A stretch of DNA of 64,000 nucleotides from Papio anubis. Its lineage: Eukaryota; Chordata; Mammalia; Primates; Cercopithecidae. Where the stretch lies: positions 12,979,156 through 13,043,155 of the forward strand of contig NC_044990.1 in NCBI RefSeq assembly GCF_008728515.1, written 5' to 3'. Below, in pieces: positions 55,151-64,000 of this stretch. The notes beneath the pieces were generated by a model. It ran no database searches and was not told where the DNA came from. It worked only from the letters and a program-made list of their open reading frames with translations. Position 1 is the first letter of the stretch, and every line of letters begins with the position of its first letter. A program made the position numbers and the translations under genes.

Positions 55151-55610
55151 TAATTGTCTAGGAAGCCCACCCAGACTGGTATCTTCCATTGGATCTCTTT
55201 CCCCATAGGGTTTTTTTTGTTTTTTTGTTTTTTTTTAAATATGGAAGTAATTTTTCCTTTCTTCTTTCATTTCCTCTTGTACTGAATAGTTGGGAATAGA
55301 TTATGGTATTAGCTTTACAATCTTCTACGGTGGTTGAAAAAAAGAGTAGGAAGACTGATTGTGTACCAGGTGGGCACTGAGGGAGAGGAGAGGTCCACGG
55401 ATGGGCCTCGTCTCGGTGTAGCATGCAGCTGCTATGCAGCACTCACATGTCCATGGCTGTACAATGTGATCCCACACGAGCTGCCCTGGCATCAGGGTGA
55501 ATCCAAGAGGGATACAGACGACAATTTTCTTTGAGCTGAAGTTTAAAGTCCAATCTCCAGATGGCAAAGGGAGGAAGAATCAGGCAGATGAATAATAACA
55601 ATAAATGTTT
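55151..55610. other. Unassigned, GC-richer segment
   Basis: Begins with a T-rich run (55208-55236). 55,370-55,520 is clearly GC-richer than its surroundings. Two overlapping minus frames (80 and 94 codons) cross it without any recognisable domain. It could be an unrecognised LTR, a conserved element or a degraded exon. Confidence 0.35.
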
Positions 55611-56039
55611 ATGGCCAGGCTTAAGGCTGCATTCTGTGAGAATGTGCTTTATGTACCAGAAAAGTGGAGCTAAGCTTCCAGAAATTGAAGAATGGGAAAA
55701 GAATCTCTCTCACTCACTATCATAATATTAGAGGGTAAATACTTTAATTTGACAATTTGAGCTAAAGCATAACTCCCACTACTGGGAGAGGAAACATGCT
55801 GCCTCTAACGAATTTTTTGGGTCAGATTCTTTCTTAATGGCACATTTTGAGAAAAAGGATGAGATTGCAAGAACACTTGGTTTGGGGACAGTGATTCATA
55901 TACAAAGAAGAAAGGACTGGAAGGTGGTGTCTGAGAGCTGGGTAGATCAGGTAGAGATTCTTCTAAAAATTTGGTCTGTAGGTAACTGTAGATGTTTTAA
56001 AATAAAATATATGTGATTTTCCATGAAGCATAACTGGTT
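55611..56039. other. Unassigned AT-rich DNA
   Basis: No repeat or gene feature recognised. Confidence 0.4.
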
Positions 56040-56545
56040 ATCAATCTAATGTATTACTAGGACATGGTTAAGAGATGTACGATTTATCTGGGATAATCCT
56101 CTAGAAAGAATAGCAAATAAAATACCTAAAAAAGAATAATAACAAGGAAATTGTCAGGTATTGAAGTTTACTCTAAGGCTACAAAATAAAAATTTTTATT
56201 GTGGTACTGATGCCACTGATGCGAGAATTGACAGAGCAGTAGAAGAACTTAATAGCTGAAAAAATAGAACTTACATGTATAGAAATGTAGTATACTTGAT
56301 AAACTTATTAAATATTCAAAAAGAAGTGATTAGCTTATGCATAGTCTTGAGGTAGTTAATATATATGAAATAAATTAAGAAAAATAGTTATTGCTACAAA
56401 ACAGGTGAAAAATAACAAACATCCTCTCAAACGCATAGCTGAGCTTCCAAGAATGTAAGGGTATTCTCCAGATGCTGAAAATTAAGACAAAGCTAAAAAA
56501 CTGAAATGGTATTACCTGGAGTTGATTGTAAACCTGGGAAAACAA
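56040..56545 (+). mobile_element. Old L1 ORF2-end region, sense
   Basis: 'ggctacaaaataaaaatttttattgtggtactgatgcc', 'gaattgacagagcagtagaagaacttaatag', 'cttacatgtatagaaatgtagtatacttgataaa' correspond to the old L1 ORF2 'aaaattttcatgtggtactgg ... gacagagtaatagaacaacatata' segment. Decayed. It is interrupted by an Alu and probably continues to 57,690. Confidence 0.5.
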
Positions 56546-56548
56546 GAG

Positions 56549-56841
56549 TTTTGTTTTGTTTTGTTTTGAGACGGAGTCTCGCTCCGTTGGCAGGCTGGAG
56601 TGCAATGGCACGATCTTGGCTCACTGCAACCTCTGCCTCCTGGGTTCAAGAGATTCTCCTTCCTCAACCTCCCGAGTAGCGGGGACTAAAGGCGCCACCA
56701 CATCCAGTTAATTTTTGTATTTTTAGTAGAGACGGGGTTTCACCGTGTTAGCCAGGATGGTCTCCATCTCCTGACCTTGTGATCCGCCTGCCTGCACCTC
56801 CCAAAGTGCTGGGATTACAGGCCTGAGACATCATGCCCGGC
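56549..56841 (-). mobile_element. Alu SINE (S/Y grade), antisense
   Basis: (TTTTG)n tail then 'gagacggagtctcgctccgttgg' to 'gattacaggcctgagacatcatgcccggct'. It shares 'gtgttagccaggatggtctcc' and 'cctgaccttgtgatccgcc' with young subfamilies but carries several private changes. Confidence 0.95.
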
Positions 56842-57129
56842 TGATGTTTGTTTATTTGTTTGTTTTTGGCCCAGAAAGACAGGAGATAAAGCTGTCAGAC
56901 CACTCCCAGTAGAGGCTCAACGTGATGATGCCATATAAATCTAAGGCTTTTGATACTTACACCTCTAGAGAAGGGGTGGACTAGAAAAAAAATTACTCTT
57001 TTGGTGTAGGGGTATAAGGGAAACTTGTCAGATTTTGCTTGAGTTCTGGGTAAAAAAAATTCCCCAAAGAGAGTTTGTAACTACTAACATGGTTGCTTGG
57101 AAGTTCTTACTTCCTAAGTGGCCTAAGAA

Positions 57130-57267
57130 ACCCCGGGCTGAGAACATAACGAAACAAAAAGTGACTATTTGCACATCCATGTTTGTAGCAGTACGACTTA
57201 CAATAGCCAAGAGGTGAAAGCAACACAAGTGTGCATTGGTAAATGAATGGAATAAAGAAAACATAAC

Positions 57268-57329
<62 letters not shown>

Positions 57330-57690
57330 CAGAATATTATTTGGCCTTAAAAAGGGGGAAAATTGTGACAAATGCTCCAATGCAGGTGAACCTTGAGAAT
57401 ATTATGCTAAGTGAAATAAGTCACTCACAGAAAGACAAACGTAGTATAATTCCACTTAAATAAAGTATTCGTAAAAAGAAAGAGTAGACTGGTGGTTATG
57501 AGGGCTGAGGGGGGAATTGGGGAAAGATAGCTTGTTTAATTGGCATAGAGTTTCAGTTCTGCAAGATGAAAACTTTTGGAGATCAATTTCACAACAATGT
57601 AAATATACTTAATACTACTAAACTGTTCACTCAGAAATGGTTAAGATAGTAAATTTTATGTTATGTTTTTGCCACAATTAAAAAAAGAAA
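57130..57690 (+). mobile_element. Old L1 (L1M) 3' end, sense
   Basis: 'gcacatccatgtttgtagcagtacgacttacaatagccaagaggtgaaagcaac', 'atattatttggccttaaaaaggg', 'gctaagtgaaataagtcactcacagaaagacaaa', 'gtagactggtggttatgagggctgag', 'taaactgttcactcagaaatggttaagatagtaaattttatgttatgtttttgccacaatt' plus A-tail. A (TA)n tract has expanded inside it. Confidence 0.85.
57268..57327. repeat. (CATA)n(TA)n microsatellite
   Basis: A few CATA units run into about 24 uninterrupted TA units (57280-57327) within an L1 3' end. Long TA tracts extrude as cruciforms and are often highly polymorphic or collapse in assemblies. Confidence 0.97.
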
Positions 57691-57899
57691 AGATAGTGGG
57701 AAACGGTGACACAGTTTGAGAGCAACAATAGTATCAAGGACAAATCAATCCAGACACTCTTTGGCAGGTGTGCCTTCAACACAGGCTGCTCAAAACTCCC
57801 GTAAATATGAGTCACAGATGAGCAGGAGCTTGTACTTTATATTTACAAAGATCATAGGAAATAGATTAGATATTATCAAGATTAAACAAAACCAATGAC

Positions 57900-58435
57900 A
57901 ATATAATTTAATATATTCAAAATTTTAAAAATCATCAGATTACTCAATAACAATGAAACTGTTACAGACCATGAAACAGATCTATGGAAATGCCTGATAA
58001 ATTATGCAAAAAAGTAGAGAAAGGAGGAAGATTTATAAAAGCAAAGTAATATAAAAAATAGAATGAGAACTTCTAGACATGAAATACATTATCATTGAAA
58101 TTTAAAATTTAATGGGTGACCTGAATGGGATAAGATAATATTAAAGAACTGGAAGATTGATCTGAGGAAATTTTTAGAAAACAGGACAAAACCTCAAAGG
58201 GATGCAAAATAAGAAATAGAAATTAAGACATGGATAGTAGAATAAAGACTAATATATATCAAATTACCTTTAGGAGATGAGATCAGGGAGGATTGGGAAG
58301 AGCTAATATTTGATGATATATATGTTGAGAATTGTTTAGAATTGATTAAATTAATATTTGGATTCAAGAGACATAGCACAATTTACAACTAGACATACCA
58401 CAGTGCAATTTCAGAACACTAAAGGCAATGAGTGC
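57900..58435 (+). mobile_element. Old L1/HAL1-like ORF1 region, part 1
   Basis: 'gaagattgatctgaggaaatttttagaaaacagga', 'ggaagagctaatatttgatgatatatatgttgagaattgtttagaattgatt', 'attcaagagacatagcacaatttacaactag' resemble the ORF1 3' half of old L1s (ORF1p is the L1 RNA-binding chaperone). No reading frame survives. It resumes after an insert at about 58,920. Confidence 0.45.
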
Positions 58436-58491
58436 AGGACAATTCTCCAGGTGGCCTTGAATAACCCAGTACTCCCCATTTCCTTGCATGT

Positions 58492-58539
58492 ATTGGGTTG
58501 GTGTAAAAGTAATAGTGGTTTTTGCTGTTACTTTTAATA
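58492..58539 (+). mobile_element. MADE1 (mariner MITE), left half
   Basis: 'ttgggttggtgtaaaagtaatagtggtttttgctgttactttt' matches the left half of MADE1, an 80-bp Hsmar1-related palindrome inserted at TA (TA precedes it). The right half is replaced or too diverged ('attctcaataaaaactgtag'). MADE1 palindromes gave rise to the mir-548 family; this copy lacks the second arm. Confidence 0.85.
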
Positions 58540-58559
58540 ATTCTCAATAAAAACTGTAG

Positions 58560-58905
58560 AATGTGCTGAGATGAAATATTCGTAGATGATGGGGCACTGA
58601 CCGTAACAGCTTGGGCTTCATTCCAGTCCTCTCATAGAACAGGAAGTCCTTCAATACTTTAGCCCAGTGAGTCATGTGACTATGAGAAACATAACCTCAA
58701 AGGGCTGCCTTTCAGGGTCCCTCGTCTGCAGTGCAAGTGGGCACACACAGTCAAGACTCCATCTACCCTGTGCAGCATTCTGAACCTTGGGGGACCGACC
58801 CACCATGAATTTTCAACTTTGGTTGTCCCCTGCTATTTGGCTATAAGTAATAAAATTGTTTCATATAACTTGTTACATATAAATGTGTTCTGTCTTACCA
58901 GATTT
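58560..58905 (+). other. Possible LTR-like insert
   Basis: A GC-richer segment with 'gggaccgacccaccatgaattttcaactttggttg' and AATAAA (about 58847) lies between two L1 ORF1 blocks. I cannot name it; LTR is a guess from layout. Confidence 0.25.
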
Positions 58906-58919
58906 AGACAAGTTGGTAA

Positions 58920-59300
58920 CTAGTGCACAGTGAACCTGTTTCACAATCAGATCTTAAAAGCACCAGAGAGAGCAAAATATCTAAAAGAATATATTATTTT
59001 AACAGGAGAATTCTCACTAGTGACAGTAAACCCAAGAAACAGTAGAATTATATCATTAATTTGCTGAAAGTATCAACCAATAATTATATTCTAAGCTATG
59101 TTGTCATTTAAAATAGCAATATAAAGACATCTTCAGAAAAATAAAAACTAAAGTAGCCCACCACCAATAAATGGCTTATTAAAGATATTTTAAATAACAT
59201 ACTTGAAAGAAGAAGTTGAAACCAGAAAGAAAGTCTAAGATGCAAGAAGAAATGGCAAAGAGACTGGTAAACTGGTCAGTAAACCAACTTCCTATACTAA
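58920..59300 (+). mobile_element. Old L1/HAL1-like ORF1 region, part 2
   Basis: 'atcttaaaagcaccagagagagcaaaata', 'ttaacaggagaattctcactagtgacagtaaacccaagaaacagtag', 'gctgaaagtatcaaccaataattatattctaagc', 'aagacatcttcagaaaaataaaaact' follow the old L1 ORF1 end ('cttaaaagcagccagagag...gctgacttctcatcagaaac'). Confidence 0.5.
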
Positions 59301-59559
59301 ACCTCAACTTTCCTCTTCATCTCCCTCTAGTTATCTTTTTTTTGATTGTTAATGTAATTCCAATTTTATTACAGACCATACAAATATCATTTAACTTTAC
59401 CCTTTGAAATGTGCTGGGTTATGGTTTATACAACCTAGTATACTGTTGGGTTTTTTTAATGTTCCATAAGCAAATAAAAGATCAGACATTCTTTACCTGA
59501 ATATCTGACACCTGTTTTGTGTAGGCCCTCTATATGTCAATAAATATATACATAAATTT

Positions 59560-59690
59560 TTATATAAATGAGATAAAATGTAAATTGTTTTGTTCAAATT
59601 TCTATATTCTTCTTAATCTCTTTGTTTTTGTGTTCTATCAGTTACTAAGAGAGGTAGGTTAAAAACTCCAGCTCTGTACTTTTGCTGTAG
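59560..59690 (-). mobile_element. Short L1 ORF2 fragment, antisense
   Basis: 'tctatattcttcttaatctctttgtttttgtgttctatcagttactaagagaggtaggttaaaaactccag' matches antisense L1 ORF2 ('gttctatcaattattgagagagg-gtgttgaa'). Confidence 0.5.
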
Positions 59691-60834
59691 GGTGGTTGCA
59701 TTGGGCAATAGTAGGTAAACATTCCTTCTGCAAACACTATAAAATACTGAATACTTTGCAAAGATCATATAAAAGAGCTTTGAAATCAACAAGAACTAGA
59801 CTATCTAAAATTCCAGAGATGGACAATTCATTCCTAAGTAAGTTAATAATTTCTGACTGTCTTTTTCCATGAAGTCATATGATAATTTTGAGTTTAGGCT
59901 GAGTCAGACTTGGCACAAGCAGAGGGCTTCTGCTAGAGATAACAATCAGAAGAGCGTTTGGATATCAAGCAGAGCTGGCAGAACAAATTACACAATAGAG
60001 AAGCCCCAATCACAAGGCTAATTTTACCCACAGTTCTTTATTGAGTTCTTAGGCATTGCAAGAGGGAGAGAGCTATGCTAGAGAGGCAGTGTAAAATCTA
60101 CCTCAATTTTGTGGTGTGGAGGAGACAAAACTTCCTCTGAAGGAAGAACGTTGGCAAGAAACATATAATTGGTGTGCTCCTAACATATTTTGAACATATA
60201 TGAAGCCAGGGCCTAATGAATAGAGCTCAAAATCTTGGAAAAAAGAATGTTCAACGTAGAGGAGACAAATTCCACCAGGCTTTCAATAGCCTTGGAGGGC
60301 CATATCCATGGAGTATTTCAGATCAGAAAGGCCTAGTGAAATTTCCTGCAGTTCATGGTGCTTAGGACAAGCACCATCTCCCCTTCATAATATTTGCCAG
60401 ATTTTAACTCTGTAAAATGTAGGAGTCCAGAGACTTCAGTTCAAATCTCCAAAGGCTGGAACTTTCAGGGTAGAGATAAGAGAGATCCATCAAGTTCTCA
60501 AAACAAACAAATACATAAAAAGCACTAGATAGGGATTAGGGAAGCAGGAATTCCCAAGGAACAATAAAAACTAAAGAGAAACTGATTTTTTTTTTTTTTT
60601 AGCAATGTCTCCAATCTATTCTTTATCAGATAGGCGAGATCAGTAGCTCACACTTTCTGCCTAACAGAGGAAGTAAGAAATACTCATTGGTGAAAAAATA
60701 TTTTCTGGGGCTTCTACATTATTTTATACACAACTTGTGACATATGATTTAAAAAACAGAAGACAAACTATGGAAGTCAGTAATTAGGAAAAGACATTTT
60801 TGAAGTACAAACACACAAAAAAAAAACCACAGAA
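59691..60834. other. Unassigned DNA between L1 blocks
   Basis: May hold an unrecognised old L1 5' part or LTR; contains a T18 run (60584-60601). No gene feature. Confidence 0.35.
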
Positions 60835-62030
60835 AATACTGCCAACTTAGAATTTTATTCCTGGTTTAAGAAAGTCTTTAAAAACAAGATAGAATTTTAA
60901 AGGAATGTGCTCAGGCAAATAAAAGTAGAACAATTTTGTCATCAGTTGACATGCATAATAAAAAATAGTGAAGGAAGTTTTTATACTAAAGAAAAATGAT
61001 CCCAAATGGAAGCATGGAATTAATTGAAGAATTAAAAAGTACTGAAAATGGCACACATTTGGATAAATATAAAGGAATATTGAGTGTTTCTAAATTATGA
61101 AATAATAAAGTTTTATGCAGTTCATGACTTATGTTGAAATCAAAATATGTGACAACATTAGCTCAAAGGACAACAGGGGGCTAAATGGCGTTAAATTGCT
61201 ATATTCTATTTTACCATTAGAAAGTAGTAAAATCACTAATCTAAATTAACCACTGCAGGTCTGCTATGCAGTTGATGTCTCTGGTGTAGTCACTATGAAA
61301 TTAATATAATAGCAAACTAAATAGCTAAAGATGAGAAAAATAGAAACAGAGAACAATTAACTCATACAGTATAGGTCAAAAGAGAAGTAATAAACAAAGA
61401 ACAGAGAAGAGAAACAAAAAGTAAGATAGTGCACTTAAACCCAACTCTGTCAATAACATTAAATGTAAAAGGACTAAACATTCCAACTAAAAGGCAAAGT
61501 TTATTAGAGAATGGAAACAAAACAGAACAAAGTCAAACCCAATCAAATGCTGTTTACAGTAAACATACTATAAATGTATGGGCATACATTTAAAATAAAA
61601 GGCTAGAGAATGACACAGTATACAAACAATCATCAAAAACACTCTGTAATGGCTTTATGAGACAAAATAAATTTTCCAGGTAGAATGATGTTAGAAATGA
61701 TGAAAGGAAAATGTCAATAGGAAGACATAACTATTCTAAACTCATTAATAAGACTTAAAATATACAAAGCAAAAATTGACAGAACTTTAAAATAAACAAC
61801 AACCCTCAATCATAGTTGGAGATTTTATTTTTCACTAATTGATAGAATAAGGGAAAAAGATATTAGCAAAGATATAGAAAATTTGAACAATAGTATTAAA
61901 AATTGGGCCTAGTTGATTTTGATACAATATTTTGAACAATAATTGTAGAATGCACATTTTTAAAATCCACCTGAAACATTTACATTAATGGATTCTATTC
62001 TGGGACACAATGGAAGTCTTAATACATTTT

Positions 62031-62048
62031 CAAGAATTGCAATTCTTG
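62031..62048. repeat. Perfect 18-bp palindrome
   Basis: CAAGAATTGCAATTCTTG is self-complementary with no spacer. It lies inside the decayed L1 ORF2, where the ancestral sequence ('aaaaagattg') is not palindromic, so it arose by mutation. Confidence 0.9.
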
Positions 62049-62612
62049 GAAAGTTCTTGTCTGAGTGCATTCTCTGACCAAAATATACTTAAATTAGAAA
62101 CCATTAACATAAAGATAACTAGAAAATTTCAGAATACAAATTTATAGCTACAAAAATATATTAGAAAAGAAAATCAATGATCATTCTCAAGAGTTTATTT
62201 CAAAATTCTGTTAAAAAAAAAAATCAAATGAAACCCAAAGAAAGCATAAGAGGAACTTAGAAAAATAAGAGTAGAAAACAATAAAACAGAAAGCAAACAC
62301 AAAATTATTAATAAAAATAGGCAAGATCAGAAGTTTGTACTTTCAAAGTAGATATATTTCTCGCAAGATTAAATTAGAAAAAAATAGAAAGCAAAAAAAT
62401 AACCTTATTAGAAATATAAAATAAAACATTAATGATAATTTTACAGATCTTAAAAAAAGAATATTATGAAAAATTTTACATCAAATTTAACAGCTCAAAT
62501 TGAATAGACTAACTGAAAAGTAAGGAGAAACGGAAATAATGAACAGTCCAACTTCTGTTAAAAGACTAGAATCCTTAATTTAAAAAATGCAGTAGTAATA
62601 ACAATAATATAC

Positions 62613-62680
62613 AATTCTTTTTCAGAGAACAGAAAAAGAAACAGAAAATTCTTTTTCAGAGAACAGAAAAAAACACAAAA
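62613..62680. repeat. 34-bp tandem duplication in L1
   Basis: 'aattctttttcagagaacagaaaaa' occurs at 62613 and again at 62647 (period 34), so a late local duplication lies within the L1 relic. Confidence 0.9.
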
Positions 62681-63339
62681 ATCCTAAACAAACTATGAGT
62701 AAATATTGCTGAATCCTGTTATATGTGAAATATATAATATACAACATGATTAAATGAGCTTTTTTTCCCCCAGGAATACAGGATTGATTGATATTTAAAA
62801 ACCAATCAGAGAAAATCACCATATTAACAAAAGAGAAGGAGAATATGTTTTATTTCAATAGACACTGAATTTTTAAATAAAACGTAATATTCATTCAAGG
62901 TTCGTAAAAATCAGTAAAGTAAGAATAGAAATTCCTCAATCTGGTAAAGTTTGTCAAGAAAATATTTAATTTAGCATCATCTGTGTGGTGAAGTATTGAA
63001 CACTTTTTTTTCTTGTGGTGAGAACCAAGGAAAAGATGCCTTCTATCACATCTTCTATTTAGCATTGTGCCTGAAATCTTAGTTGGTGCAATAAGGCAGG
63101 AAAAGAAAATGAAATAAGGTATGAAGATTGAGATATATAAAGTAAAACTATATTTTTTGGTAAATGGCATGATTGTGTATATTAAAAATCTAAAACAATA
63201 TAGGAGCCATTAGAATAAATAAGGGTATTTTCTTAATACAATGAAAATAAATTGTATTTCTGTTTACTATCAATAAATAAAAATAAAATTTAGAAAATAA
63301 TTCACAATAGTGTTTAAAAGATGAAATATTTGGAGACAA

Positions 63340-64000
63340 TGAAGTGGCATCGTTGTCTGAGGTAAATACCTGAGTTTCATCATCTCCTGCTAAGGAAATC
63401 AAGGACACAGACACACAAGTGAGTTTAAGAGCAGTAGTTTAATAGGCAAGAGAAAAGAGAAAAACTTACTCCCTTCTGAAGGGAAAGAGGGGCTCCTGAG
63501 GGGTGTCTTCTGGTTCTATGGTAAAATGTACAGGGTTTTATAGACCAGTTGAGGAGGTGGTGTCTGATTTACATAGGGCATGAGAGATTGGGTGGACCAA
63601 GTGTGCTGTTTGCATAGCACATGAAGAAGCTGGCCATCCCACCCTAATCTTTTGTTATGCAGATGAGGTCTCTACCTGGCTGGTGCCATGTTGCTTGTTC
63701 CTTTACTGAATACATGGTTGACAAAGAGAAAGGAAGATGGAGCTTCCATATTGAACATGCCTGGCTTCCAGGTATCCCTTTTCTATTGGCAGAGCTGCTG
63801 GCATTTACCTATGCAAGCTTTTAGCTTGCTTATCTATGCTCACAACTTGATTTTTCAGGCTGCTTTTTGTTCAAAAAGAAATTATTTGGGGGGCTGCTTT
63901 TTATTAAAAGGCAACCTTACTGAAGACTGTCTTACCCTCACTATCCGTCTAAATAATTTCTATCTAGCTCCTGTATCAATAATTCCAGTGAAAAATGCAA
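63340..64000 (-). mobile_element. ERV1-type LTR, antisense, cut by window end
   Basis: Starts TGAAGTGGCATCG on the plus strand at the point where L1 sequence stops. Minus-strand signals: ATTAAA (63438-63443) as polyadenylation signal and an intact TATAAAA (63536-63542) about 95 bp upstream of it, a normal U3-R layout. U3 continues to the window edge with 'gcagatgaggtctctacctggctggtgccatgttgc'. I recall the family as ERV1 but cannot name it. Whether it is a solo LTR or attached to a provirus cannot be told here. Confidence 0.7.

Larger units (their letters stand above)
60835..63335 (+). mobile_element. Old L1 (L1M) ORF1-end and ORF2, sense
   Basis: Starts with ORF1-end phrases ('gaattttattcctggtttaagaaagtctttaaaaac') and moves into ORF2: 'actctgtcaataacattaaatgtaaaaggactaaac', 'ttggagattttatttttcactaattgatagaataa', 'ggacacaatggaagtcttaat', 'ggaatacaggattgattgatatttaaaaaccaatcag', 'atgccttctatcacatcttctatttagcattgtgcctgaaatcttagttggtgcaataaggcaggaaaag'. 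ORF2 is shot through with stops and indels. It is truncated at 63,340 by an LTR insertion. Confidence 0.75.

Overview
This window looks like primate, almost certainly human or ape, nuclear DNA. The evidence is the repeat content: ten Alu copies (including one AluY-like copy with a clean target-site duplication), two L1PA-type LINE-1 3' ends, an LTR7-like (HERV-H) solo LTR, old MaLR LTRs (MLT1), MIR and L2 relics, a MADE1 mariner fragment and long (CA)n/(TG)n/(TA)n tracts. The base composition is AT-rich. I find no protein-coding gene, no exon I can defend, no tRNA, rRNA or snRNA, and nothing prokaryotic such as an operon or CRISPR array. No open frame exceeds about 150 codons, and most of the longer ones lie inside Alu, L1 or LTR sequence. 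The window is therefore intergenic or deep-intronic.

Layout. 1-13 kb: Alus, an MLT1 LTR, L2 and MIR relics and an old L1 3' end between unassigned stretches, then an ERV-type solo LTR (11,983-12,475) with a GTGT target duplication. 13-19 kb: an AluY-like insertion (TSD AATTTTAGAC) and an LTR7-like solo LTR (13,872-14,259; TSD GATAC), followed by unassigned DNA (about 15.0-16.7 kb) with four AP-1/MARE-like TGACTCA motifs. 19-31 kb: L2, MIR and LTR relics, plus a roughly 110-bp inverted repeat whose arms (25,699-25,809 and 26,840-26,954) flank about 1 kb, and a deleted MaLR element facing another MaLR LTR at 28 kb. 31-38 kb: a long L2, Alus inserted into an MLT1 and into a MIR, and an old MLT1 split by a probable DNA transposon. 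39-43 kb: a minus-strand old L1 with about three 220-bp monomers near its 5' end, then an L1PA 3' end. 43-51.7 kb: more Alu, L1, MIR and L2, ending in a nest where an old L1 is interrupted by an L1PA element and by a Tigger-like DNA transposon that itself carries an MLT1 solo LTR (TSD CCAAT). 51.7-56 kb: AT-rich DNA with few recognisable repeats. 56-64 kb: old plus-strand L1 blocks interrupted by an Alu, a (TA)n tract, a MADE1 fragment and finally an ERV1-type LTR that runs off the window.

There are no genes working together here. The biology is a layered record of retrotransposition, with a few candidate cis-regulatory or structural signals (LTR promoters, AP-1 cluster, hairpins, inverted repeats). 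Repeat family names come from recall of consensus sequences, not a database search; superfamily assignments are more reliable than subfamily names. I did not find a convincing undescribed biological system.
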